Part shown: in pieces, positions 17,672 to 24,747 of the stretch
How positions within the stretch are numbered: position 1 is the stretch's first letter
How the letters are laid out: every line of letters starts with the position of its first letter
Assembly: GCF_004028635.1 (NCBI RefSeq)
Contig: NZ_RQJW01000019.1
Span: forward strand, 1-64,000
DNA: 64,000 nucleotides
Direction of reading: 5' to 3'
Source of the DNA: Streptomyces cyaneus
GTDB taxonomy: Bacteria > Actinomycetota > Actinomycetes > Streptomycetales > Streptomycetaceae
Translations under genes and position numbers: made by a program
Notes under the pieces: generated by a model
What the model was told of the DNA's origin: nothing
Seen by the model: the letters and a program-made list of their open reading frames with translations, nothing else
Databases searched by the model: none

Positions 17672-17999
17672 TCCCGCGCGGGGTCGGGCTGCGGGGCCAT
17701 CCCCGAGGCGGCAGCGGGTCGGCACGCCTCGCGGTGATGCGTCCGGGCCGCGGTGATCCGCCCGGGCGAGGCCACCGCAGTACGCCTCTCGGGCACGGCC
17801 GCGGTACGTCCGCAGTCGCGTCCGGCACGAGTGGGTGACCTCGATGACTCACAGGTACTCCTGCGTCGGCTCATAGCTACTGGTGCAGCCGTGACCCGAA
17901 CGTAAGACTCACGCCACCCGACAGACACCCAGTGTTCCGTGTCCGCTAGACGGACCTCAGGGGCGGCAGGCACTGGGTGCCGGATACGGTGGAAGCACC
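17672..17999. other. 328-bp intergenic region upstream of serB with structured leader
   Basis: No gene is seen. The serB-proximal end holds a two-layer fold: outer 9-bp stem CACCCAGTG (17926-17934) with CACTGGGTG (17971-17979), and an inner hairpin GTCCG-CTAGA-CGGAC (17941-17955). This could be a translational or transcriptional control element of serB. Confidence 0.5.
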
Positions 18000-19208
18000 A
18001 TGAGCGCTTCGCAGACCTCCGACATCCCCACACTTCTCGTCAAGATCTTCGGGAAGGACAGGCCGGGAATCACGGCCGGCCTCTTCGACACGCTGGCCGC
18101 CTACTCCGTCGACGTGGTCGACATCGAGCAGGTCCTCACCCGTGGCCGGATCACGCTGTGCGCGCTCGTGACGCAGCCTCCTGCCGGGTTGGAGGGGGAC
18201 CTCCGGGCGACGGTACACAGCTGGGCCGAGTCGATGAAGATGCAGGCGGAGATCATCTCCGGCCTGGGCGACAACCGTCCGCGCGGCCTCGGACGCTCCC
18301 TGGTGACGGTGCTCGGGCACCCGCTCACCGCGGAGGCGACGGCCGCGATCGCCGGCCGGATCACCAAGTCCGGCGGCAACATCGACCGTATCTTCCGGCT
18401 CGCCAAGTACCCCGTGACGGCAGTGGAGTTCGCGGTCTCCGGCGTGGAGACCGAGCCGCTGCGCACCGCCCTGGTGACCGACGCGGCGGCACTGGGTGTC
18501 GACATCGCCGTCGTCGCGGCCGGTCTGCACCGGCGGGCGCAGCGCCTGGTCGTCATGGACGTGGACTCGACCCTCATCCAGGACGAGGTGATCGAGCTCT
18601 TCGCCGCGCACGCCGGCTGCGAGGACAAGGTGGCCGAGGTGACGGCGGCCGCGATGCGCGGGGAGCTGGACTTCGAGCAGTCGCTGCACGCGCGCGTGGC
18701 GCTGCTGGAGGGGCTGGACGCGTCGGTGGTGGAGAAGGTGCGCAGCGAGGTGCGGCTGACGCCGGGTGCGCGCACGCTGATCCGTACGCTGAAGCGGCTC
18801 GGCTATCAAGTCGGGGTCGTCTCGGGTGGGTTCACCCAGGTCACCGATGATCTGAAGGAGCGGCTCGGGCTCGACTTCGCCCAGGCGAACACGCTGGAGA
18901 TCGTCGACGGCAAGCTGACGGGCAGGGTCACCGGCGAGATCGTGGACCGGGCGGGCAAGGCGCGGCTGCTGCGCCGGTTCGCCGCGGAGGCGGGGGTGCC
19001 GCTGTCGCAGACGGTGGCGATCGGCGACGGCGCCAACGACCTGGACATGCTGAACGCGGCCGGTCTGGGCGTCGCCTTCAACGCCAAGCCGGTGGTGCGG
19101 GAGGCGGCGCACACGGCGGTGAACGTGCCGTTCCTGGACACGGTCCTGTATCTGCTGGGCGTCACCCGTGAAGAGGTCGAGGCGGCGGACATGCACGACG
19201 AGGGCTGA
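18000..19208 (+). CDS. serB: phosphoserine phosphatase SerB with N-terminal ACT domains
   Basis: Last step of serine biosynthesis: hydrolysis of O-phospho-L-serine. The 402-residue protein has two ACT-type regulatory domains (about 8-85 and 100-175) and a HAD phosphatase core. Motif I is DVDSTLIQDE (nucleophile Asp187, acid/base Asp189). Motif II is Ser/Thr in VVSGGFTQV. Lys and the acidic pair lie in AIGDGANDLDML. This matches the long, serine-sensing SerB2-type of mycobacteria rather than the short SerB1. ATG at 18000 with GGTGGA upstream. Feedback control by serine through the ACT domains is expected; the leader fold upstream may add another layer. Confidence 0.95.
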   Translation: MSASQTSDIPTLLVKIFGKDRPGITAGLFDTLAAYSVDVVDIEQVLTRGRITLCALVTQPPAGLEGDLRATVHSWAESMKMQAEIISGLGDNRPRGLGRSLVTVLGHPLTAEATAAIAGRITKSGGNIDRIFRLAKYPVTAVEFAVSGVETEPLRTALVTDAAALGVDIAVVAAGLHRRAQRLVVMDVDSTLIQDEVIELFAAHAGCEDKVAEVTAAAMRGELDFEQSLHARVALLEGLDASVVEKVRSEVRLTPGARTLIRTLKRLGYQVGVVSGGFTQVTDDLKERLGLDFAQANTLEIVDGKLTGRVTGEIVDRAGKARLLRRFAAEAGVPLSQTVAIGDGANDLDMLNAAGLGVAFNAKPVVREAAHTAVNVPFLDTVLYLLGVTREEVEAADMHDEG

Positions 19209-19233
19209 CGACCCGCGCAATGAAGCCCTGGGT

Positions 19234-19274
19234 GCGTAGGGGCCCGGCACCGGGACGGCGCCGGGCCCCTACGC
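19234..19274. terminator. bidirectional terminator between serB and phosphatase gene
   Basis: Perfect 15-bp stem GCGTAGGGGCCCGGC / GCCGGGCCCCTACGC with an 11-base loop, between convergent genes. Confidence 0.85.
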
Positions 19275-19283
19275 GTGGGTCTG

Positions 19284-19802
19284 TCACTCGGACGGTGCCC
19301 AGTAGTCCAGCAGGGTGCCCACGCCGGGCTCCAGCGTCTTCCAGGGGCCGCTGAAGGAGAGGACGGCGAAGGCGGCGGCCGGGAAGCCGCGGCGGCTCAT
19401 CCGCTCGCGCGCCTCGTCCTCGGCCGAGCCGGACAGGATCTCGGCGAGTCCCTGCACGCCCGGGTTGTGGCCGATCAGCAGGACGCTCTGGACGTCGTCG
19501 GGTGTTTCGTTGAGCACGGCGATCAGCTCGCCGGGTGAGGCCTCGTAGACCCGCTCTTCGTAGATGGTTTTCGGCCGGTGCGGGAACTCGTGGACGGCGA
19601 GCTTCCAGGTCTCCCGAGTCCGGGTCGCGGTGGAGCACAGGGCCAGATCGAAGGGGATGTCGGTGTCGGCCAGCCTGCGGCCGGCCTCTGCCGCGTCCAT
19701 TCGGCCCCGATCAGCGAGCGGCCGCTCGTGGTCGGTGACCTGTGGCCAGTCGGCTTTCGCATGCCGGAAGAGGACAATCCTGCGGGGTTCTGCGACGCTC
19801 AT
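19284..19802 (-). CDS. SixA-like histidine phosphatase
   Basis: A 172-residue member of the histidine phosphatase superfamily. The RHG-type motif is LFRHAKADW (catalytic His near residue 13); the second His is in LLIGHNPGVQ. SixA in E. coli dephosphorylates a His-phosphotransfer protein, but actinobacterial members are uncharacterised. The start at ATG 19802 (MSVAEPRRIVLFRHAK) is preferred; a much longer in-frame opening upstream has no homology and overlaps the neighbouring small gene. Cytosolic. Confidence 0.92.
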   Translation of the reverse strand: MSVAEPRRIVLFRHAKADWPQVTDHERPLADRGRMDAAEAGRRLADTDIPFDLALCSTATRTRETWKLAVHEFPHRPKTIYEERVYEASPGELIAVLNETPDDVQSVLLIGHNPGVQGLAEILSGSAEDEARERMSRRGFPAAAFAVLSFSGPWKTLEPGVGTLLDYWAPSE

Positions 19803-19867
19803 GAGATCCAGCTTCGCATGAAACAGGCCATGGGGCGCAGGTAGTTGACGGGCGGCTTCTGTAGTGC

Positions 19868-20074
19868 TCAGCGCGTGATCAACTGCTGTATGCGCTCGAA
19901 GAGCTGGGTGATCGCGGGCTCGGCGGTCGCCGCCTGCGCGTCGGACGGGTTGATGATCAGCATCAACAGCGTGACGAAGGCGAGCGTCGGCAGGGCGAGG
20001 GCCCACCAGGGCAGCCGGATGTCGGCACGGCCCGTGGACGCCGGGTGGGGCGGGGTGTGCGTGCGGGCCGACAT
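19868..20074 (-). CDS. small membrane protein of unknown function
   Basis: A 68-residue protein with one clear hydrophobic helix (WWALALPTLAFVTLLMLII, about 24-42) after a polar N-terminus and a short amphipathic tail (AITQLFERIQQLITR). The ATG at 20074 has an optimal GGAGG five bases upstream, which supports translation. It lies 65 bases before the SixA-like gene on the same strand. No family assignment is possible from sequence; it appears to be a conserved Streptomyces type. Confidence 0.75.
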   Translation of the reverse strand: MSARTHTPPHPASTGRADIRLPWWALALPTLAFVTLLMLIINPSDAQAATAEPAITQLFERIQQLITR

Positions 20075-20201
20075 GACGCCTCCGTGGGTCTTCGAGTGGT
20101 CCGTGTCCGCCTCTCGCGGTCACACTTCGAAGTTACGGACTCCTCGACCCTCAACCCATCCGGTGATCCACCCAGTTGACCCTGACACTCGCCCCCTAGG
20201 G

Positions 20202-20225
20202 GATGGTGGTGCTAGCCCCACCATC
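20202..20225 (-). terminator. hairpin after the 38-residue microprotein gene
   Basis: Perfect 8-bp inverted repeat GATGGTGG / CCACCATC with an 8-base loop, 17 bases beyond the stop of the microprotein gene on the minus strand. Confidence 0.5.
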
Positions 20226-20241
20226 GGCAGGACGACGTGTG

Positions 20242-20358
20242 TCAGGGGGAGGCGATCGTCGCGACGATGGCGATGACCACGAAGATGGCGAGGAACGCGC
20301 CGAAGACGAGCAGCATCTTCTTCTGGCCGTTCTGGGGGTTCGGGTCGAGCACTGGCAT
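20242..20358 (-). CDS. SGM_5486-family transporter-associated microprotein (38 aa)
   Basis: A 38-residue membrane peptide: polar head MPVLDPNPQNGQKK, then one hydrophobic helix (LLVFGAFLAIFVVIAIVATI), then ASP and stop. It matches the small family known in Streptomyces annotations as SGM_5486 family transporter-associated protein, named for its position next to MFS transporters. Here it follows the CynX/NimT-type MFS gene by 77 bases on the same strand, as expected. ATG at 20358; the ribosome site is weak. It is shorter than common ORF cut-offs. It may stabilise or regulate the transporter (inference). Confidence 0.85.
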   Translation of the reverse strand: MPVLDPNPQNGQKKMLLVFGAFLAIFVVIAIVATIASP

Positions 20359-20435
20359 ACGGCAAGTCTCGCACCCGCCGTCCGGGGCGGGTCGGCCGGG
20401 GTGAGGCTCAGCGGGCCGGGGTCAGCGGGCCGGGG

Positions 20436-21746
20436 TCAGCGAGCCGCCTCGTCCTCCACCGTGCGGTCGCGTCCCGCCAGGACACCTACCGCCATCTGCG
20501 GGATCATCAGGCCCGCCATGAGCGCGATCGGCAGCCCCCAGCCGCCGCTGTGCTGGTAGAGCACGCCCACCAGGAGCGGGCCGGGGATCGAGATCAGATA
20601 GCCGGTGCTCTGCGCGAAGCCCGACAGCTGGGCCACGCCCGCGCTGGTCCTGGCCCGCATGCCGACCATCGTGAGGGCCAACGGGAACGAGCAGTTGGAG
20701 ACGCCCAGCAGCAGGGCCCAGGCCCAGGAACCGGCGGCCGGTGCGAGGTACAGACCGGCGTATCCGGCGAGGCCGCAGGCGCCCAGCGCGAGCACGATCG
20801 GCCCCTGGTGGGGCAGCCTGGTGGCGAGGCGCGGGATGACGAAGGCCAGCGGCACGCCCATCACCATCGTGACGGCGAGCAGCAGCCCCGCCGTGCCGGC
20901 GTGCACTCCCGCGTCCCGGAAGATCTGCGCCATCCAGCCCATCGTGATGTAGGCGCCGGTGGCCTGAAGCCCGAAGTAGACGGCGAGGGCCCAGGAGGTG
21001 CGGCTCCGGGTGATCCGCAGCGGGGGCGCGTCCACGCGCGCGGGGGCCTCCTGCGCGGACGCGGCGGGCCCCGCCCCCCGGTCCCGTACGAACGGGATCC
21101 ACGGCAGTACGGCCGTCGCCGCGAGCGCCGCCCACACCGCGAGCCCGGTCTGCCAACTCCCGCCCAGCACCTCGGTCATGGGCACCGTCACCGCCGCCGC
21201 GGACGCGGTGCCGAGCGCGAGGGCCATCGAGTACAGGCCGGTCATGGAGCCGACCCGGTCCGGGAACCAGCGCTTGACGATGACCGGCATCAGGACGTTG
21301 CTGACCGCGATGCCCATGAGGGCGAGTGCGCTGGCGGCCAGGAAACCGGCCGTGCTGCCCGTGTACGGCCGTATGAGAAGGCCCGCGGTGATGGCGGCCA
21401 TGCCCGCGCACACCACCGCGCCCGGGCCGAAGCGGCGGGCCAGGCGCGGGGCCATGACGCCGAAGACGGCGAAGCAGAGCGGGGGCACGGAGGTGAGCAG
21501 TCCGGCCACGCTGCCGCTCATGCCGAGCCCGTCGCGAACCTCTTCGAGGAGGGCGCCGAGGCTGGTGATGGCGGGGCGGAGGTTCAGCGCGGTCAGCACG
21601 ATGCCGAGCACGAGCAGCCGGATCGTCCACGCGCGCGTGGTCGGCCCTGTGGGGGTGCGTGGCTCAGGGGTACGCGCCTCATGGGTGCGCTCCCCATGGG
21701 TGCGTATCCGCGTGGACGTCGTAGTCCGGGTCTCCTCGCTAGCCAT
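20436..21746 (-). CDS. MFS transporter, CynX/NimT family
   Basis: A 436-residue 12-helix secondary transporter. The first helix region IRLLVLGIVLTALNLRPAIT, with the LRPAITS motif, is diagnostic of the CynX/NimT (cyanate/nitroimidazole-type) group. The other membrane segments are spaced normally. The N-terminal ~35 residues are Thr/Arg-rich and cytosolic. The start is taken as ATG 21746; the in-frame ATGs at 21755 and 21758 are alternatives. A TATGAT -10 at 21751-21756 (minus strand) would give a near-leaderless mRNA from 21746. The divergent GntR regulator and the shared dyad suggest repression. Substrate unknown. Confidence 0.92.
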   Translation of the reverse strand: MASEETRTTTSTRIRTHGERTHEARTPEPRTPTGPTTRAWTIRLLVLGIVLTALNLRPAITSLGALLEEVRDGLGMSGSVAGLLTSVPPLCFAVFGVMAPRLARRFGPGAVVCAGMAAITAGLLIRPYTGSTAGFLAASALALMGIAVSNVLMPVIVKRWFPDRVGSMTGLYSMALALGTASAAAVTVPMTEVLGGSWQTGLAVWAALAATAVLPWIPFVRDRGAGPAASAQEAPARVDAPPLRITRSRTSWALAVYFGLQATGAYITMGWMAQIFRDAGVHAGTAGLLLAVTMVMGVPLAFVIPRLATRLPHQGPIVLALGACGLAGYAGLYLAPAAGSWAWALLLGVSNCSFPLALTMVGMRARTSAGVAQLSGFAQSTGYLISIPGPLLVGVLYQHSGGWGLPIALMAGLMIPQMAVGVLAGRDRTVEDEAAR

Positions 21747-21750
21747 GTCG

Positions 21751-21795
21751 CCCATCATAGAATCATGGGATGATTGGTTGTCCACCCCCGGCCCG
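21751..21795 (-). promoter_or_regulatory. MFS gene promoter with embedded GntR operator
   Basis: On the minus strand TGGACA (-35-like) and TATGAT (-10) are 19 bases apart. Between them lies the perfect dyad AATCAT-CCC-ATGATT (21761-21775). On the plus strand TAGAAT at 21758-21763 could serve as -10 for the divergent gntR. One dyad could therefore control both genes. Confidence 0.6.
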
Positions 21796-21828
21796 CCCGG
21801 TCCCGGTCCTGACGTGCGAAGGTGTGCC

Positions 21829-22521
21829 ATGCCCCTGAGCCACCCCCGCCGCTCGGCACTGTCCGAGCAGGTCATCGCGGCGTTGCGGAACCAGATCACC
21901 TCGGGCGAATGGCCGGTCGGCTCCCGTATCCCGACGGAGCCCGAGCTGGTCGAGCAGCTCGGCGTGGCCCGCAACACGGTCCGTGAGGCGGTCCGCGCGC
22001 TCGCGCACAACGGCCTGCTGGACATCCGCCAGGGCTCCGGCACCTACGTGGTGGCGACCAGCGAGCTGGCCGGTGTCATGCACCGCCGCTTCGCCGACGC
22101 CGACCCCCGGCACATCGCCGAGCTGCGCTCCACCCTGGAGTCCGCCGCCGCGAAGCTGGCCGCCGAGCGGCGTACGGAGAAGGACCTCAAGCAGCTGGAC
22201 GCCCTGCTGGTGCGGCGGGAGGAGGCCTGGGAGTCGGGTGACGCGGAGGCGTTCGTGGCGGCCGACGCGACCTTCCATCTGGCGGTGGTGGCGGCCTCCC
22301 ACAACGACGTGATGACGGCGATGTACGCGGACCTGGGCGAGGTACTGCGGGACTGGCTGCGCGAGGACGTCGGCGAGGAGCTGACGCCGGAGACGCACAT
22401 GGACCATGCCCGGCTGGTCGATGCGATCCGCGCGGGAGACGCGGCGGCGGCCGCGACGGAGGCGGCGAGCTATCCGTTCCTGTGCCGTCCGGGGCGCTTC
22501 AGCTCTCCCGCCCGTGACTGA
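21829..22521 (+). CDS. GntR-family (FadR subfamily) transcriptional regulator
   Basis: A 230-residue regulator. The N-terminal winged helix (about 8-72) includes the GntR signature GSRIPTEPELVEQLGVARNT and the wing IRQGSGTYV. The C-terminal FCD domain (about 90-220) is all-helical, with the usual metal/ligand-binding His residues in the ATFHLAVV and HMDHARLV stretches. ATG at 21829 follows GAAGG. Divergent from the CynX-type transporter, with a perfect AATCAT/ATGATT dyad between them, so it probably represses the transporter until an organic-acid-like ligand binds. The 3' end overlaps the convergent gene by 23 bases. Confidence 0.93.
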   Translation: MPLSHPRRSALSEQVIAALRNQITSGEWPVGSRIPTEPELVEQLGVARNTVREAVRALAHNGLLDIRQGSGTYVVATSELAGVMHRRFADADPRHIAELRSTLESAAAKLAAERRTEKDLKQLDALLVRREEAWESGDAEAFVAADATFHLAVVAASHNDVMTAMYADLGEVLRDWLREDVGEELTPETHMDHARLVDAIRAGDAAAAATEAASYPFLCRPGRFSSPARD

Positions 22522-22849
22522 TCCACACCGAGCCGACCTCTTTCCAGCAGCGCCCGGTCAGCCGCACGGTCTGCGCCGGCCCGGCCGCCACCGGGGAGCC
22601 GTCACTGTCGATGTCCCACCAGCGGGCGCACTCCACGTGCAGACTCACCCGGTCCGTGTCCGGATAGGGGTTGTGGCAGTAGACGGTCACCTGGGAGCCG
22701 CTGACGCGTATGCGGCACGCGGCGCCGAACGGCTCCCGGGGCTCCGCCTGAACGGCGGGCACGCGTGCGTGGGCCAGCGCCTCGTACGACAGGGGCAGTA
22801 CGAGGGCGACGGCGACGGTCGTCGAGGCCAGGCGGCGGGACAAGCGCAC
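22499..22849 (-). CDS. small secreted protein, unknown function
   Basis: A 116-residue protein with a clear signal peptide (LSRRLASTTVAVALVLPLSY ... ALAHA) and a mature domain of about 88 residues with four cysteines (ACRIRV, VYCHNP, VECARW, GRCWKE), probably two disulfides. Several Trp and Val residues suggest a small beta fold. GTG start at 22849 with GGAGGT upstream. Its last 23 bases overlap the 3' end of the convergent gntR gene. No known domain is recognised. Confidence 0.75.
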   Translation of the reverse strand: MRLSRRLASTTVAVALVLPLSYEALAHARVPAVQAEPREPFGAACRIRVSGSQVTVYCHNPYPDTDRVSLHVECARWWDIDSDGSPVAAGPAQTVRLTGRCWKEVGSVWISHGRES

Positions 22850-22956
22850 AACGGGACCTCCTCGGCCGTACGGGAGAGGGGCTCGCGTGATGAACGCGTA
22901 CTCCAGGGTGCGCAGTTGTGGGTCTGGCCCGCCCGGCCGGATAGGCCGAACGGGTG

Positions 22957-22996
22957 ACGCCCCGCTCCCCCGCGCTGCGGGAGAAACGGGGCGTCG
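22957..22996 (-). terminator. terminator after fabG-fabI
   Basis: 9-bp stem GACGCCCCG / CGGGGCGTC enclosing a second smaller stem (CTCCC/GGGAG), 25 bases past the fabI stop. Confidence 0.7.
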
Positions 22997-23020
22997 GCGA
23001 CGTGGTCGATGTACGGGGGG

Positions 23021-23797
23021 TCAGGCTCCGATGGCGTGCAGGCCGCCGTCCACGTGGATGATCTCGCCGGTGGTCTTCGGGAACCAGTCGCTCAGCAGGG
23101 CGACGATGCCGCGGCCGGCCGGCTCCGGGTCCTCCAGCTTCCACTCCAGCGGGGAGCGGCTGTCCCACACGGACGCCAGCTCGGCGAAGCCGGGGATGGA
23201 CTTCGCGGCCATGGAGCCGAGCGGGCCCGCCGAAACCAGGTTGCAGCGGATGTCGTGCTTGCCCAGGTCACGCGCCATGTAGCGGTTCGTGGCCTCCAGA
23301 GCGGCCTTGGTCGGGCCCATCCAGTCGTACTGCGGCCAGGCGAACTGCGCGTCGAAGGTGAGGCCGACGACGGAGCCGCCCTCGGTCATCAGCGGGAGCA
23401 GCGCCATCGTCAGCGACTTCAGGGAGAAGGCGGAGACGTGCATGGCGGTGGCCACGGACTCGAAGGGCGTGTTGAGGAAGTTGCCGCCGAGCGCGTCCTG
23501 CGGCGCGAAGCCGATGGAGTGCACGATGCCGTCGAGCTTGTCGCCCAGGTGCTCACGCACCTGGCTCTCCAGGCGGGCGAGGTGCTCGTCGTTGGAGACG
23601 TCGAGCTCCAGGACCTTGACCTTCTCCGGCTGGGGGAGCTTCTTGGCGATGCGCTCGGTCAGCGTCGGACGCGGCCAGGCGGTCAGGATGATCTCCGCGC
23701 CCTGCTCCTGGGCCAGCTTGGCGGCGTGGAAGGCGATGGAGGACTCCATCAGCACACCGGTGATGAGGATCTTCTTGCCCTCGAGGATTCCAGCCAT
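23021..23797 (-). CDS. fabI: enoyl-[acyl-carrier-protein] reductase (NADH), FabI/InhA type
   Basis: Final reduction of each fatty-acid elongation cycle (trans-2-enoyl-ACP to acyl-ACP). At 258 residues it is close to InhA. The nucleotide-binding loop ITGVLMESSIAFHAA is present, Ser94 is in the VHSIGF motif as in InhA, and Tyr157 and Lys164 (YDWMGPTK) match the catalytic pair. The ATG at 23797 is 5 bases after the fabG stop, so the two are co-translated, reproducing the mabA-inhA order of mycobacteria. Cytosolic FAS II enzyme, essential in most actinobacteria. Confidence 0.96.
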   Translation of the reverse strand: MAGILEGKKILITGVLMESSIAFHAAKLAQEQGAEIILTAWPRPTLTERIAKKLPQPEKVKVLELDVSNDEHLARLESQVREHLGDKLDGIVHSIGFAPQDALGGNFLNTPFESVATAMHVSAFSLKSLTMALLPLMTEGGSVVGLTFDAQFAWPQYDWMGPTKAALEATNRYMARDLGKHDIRCNLVSAGPLGSMAAKSIPGFAELASVWDSRSPLEWKLEDPEPAGRGIVALLSDWFPKTTGEIIHVDGGLHAIGA

Positions 23798-23802
23798 GGT
23801 GA

Positions 23803-24504
23803 TCAGTGACCCATTCCCAGTCCGCCGTCAACGGGGATGACGGCTCCAGTGATGTACGAAGCGTCGTCCGAGGCGAGGAACCGCACCGTCGCGGCGATCT
23901 CCTCCGGCTGCGCGTAACGACCGAGGGGCACCTGCTTCACGATGCCCTCGCGCTGCTCGTCGGTGAGCACCTTGGTCATGTCGGTGTCGACGAAGCCGGG
24001 CGCGACGACGTTGAAGGTGATGTTGCGCGAACCCAGCTCACGGGCGAGAGAGCGCGCGAAGCCGACCAGGGCGGCCTTGGAGGCGGCGTAGTTGGCCTGG
24101 CCGGGGCCGCCGTAGAGGCCGACGACCGACGAAATGAGCACCACGCGGCCCTTCTTTGCGCGCAGCATGCCGCGGTTGGCGCGCTTGACCACGCGGAAGG
24201 TGCCGGTGAGGTTGGTGTCGATGACCGAGGTGAAGTCCTCCTCGGACATGCGCATCAGGAGCTGGTCCTTGGTGATGCCGGCGTTGGCGATCAGAACCTC
24301 GACCGGGCCGTGCTCGGCCTCGATCTCCTTGTAGGCCTGCTCCACCTGCTCGGTGTCGGTGATGTCGCACTTGACGGCCAGGAAGCCGGCCGGCGGCTCA
24401 CCCGAGCGGTACGTGATCGCGACCTTGTCGCCGGCGTCGGCGAAAGCGCGGGCGATGGCGAGGCCGATGCCCCGGTTGCCTCCGGTGACGAGAACCGAGC
24501 GGCT
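23803..24504 (-). CDS. fabG: 3-oxoacyl-[acyl-carrier-protein] reductase
   Basis: NADPH-dependent beta-ketoacyl-ACP reductase of fatty-acid synthesis. SDR motifs are complete: TGGNRGIG cofactor loop, NAGIT, Ser in ISSVVGLYG, and the YAASK pair. 233 residues if started at the TTG codon at 24504 (SRSVLVTGG...), which has AAAGGG about 8 bases upstream and fits the homologues. An in-frame GTG at 24537 would add 11 unrelated residues. First gene of the fabG-fabI operon. Confidence 0.95.
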   Translation of the reverse strand, partial: SRSVLVTGGNRGIGLAIARAFADAGDKVAITYRSGEPPAGFLAVKCDITDTEQVEQAYKEIEAEHGPVEVLIANAGITKDQLLMRMSEEDFTSVIDTNLTGTFRVVKRANRGMLRAKKGRVVLISSVVGLYGGPGQANYAASKAALVGFARSLARELGSRNITFNVVAPGFVDTDMTKVLTDEQREGIVKQVPLGRYAQPEEIAATVRFLASDDASYITGAVIPVDGGLGMGH

Positions 24505-24614
24505 CAACGGATCACCCTTTCGATAGAGGTCTGACACACCCGCCCGAACACGTGGATGGCAGGCGGCTTCCCCGAAAACCTATCGGGCCGGTCCCGCCTG
24601 GGGACATTCGGGCA

Positions 24615-24644
24615 CCGACAGTGGCGTACGGGTGTCACTGTCGG
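24615..24644. promoter_or_regulatory. inverted repeat between fabG and tldD
   Basis: Perfect 9-bp dyad CCGACAGTG / CACTGTCGG with a 12-base spacer, in the 243-bp region between divergent fabG and tldD starts. Could be an operator for either gene. Nothing else is seen in this gap. Confidence 0.35.
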
Positions 24645-24747
24645 GTCCCTACAGAATGATGCGCACTCCAGCCGGAAACGTGTGGTCCGACGCCCCGCTC
24701 GCGCGACATGATCGGTGCCGACAGGCCACGACAGCAGGGAGACCTCC

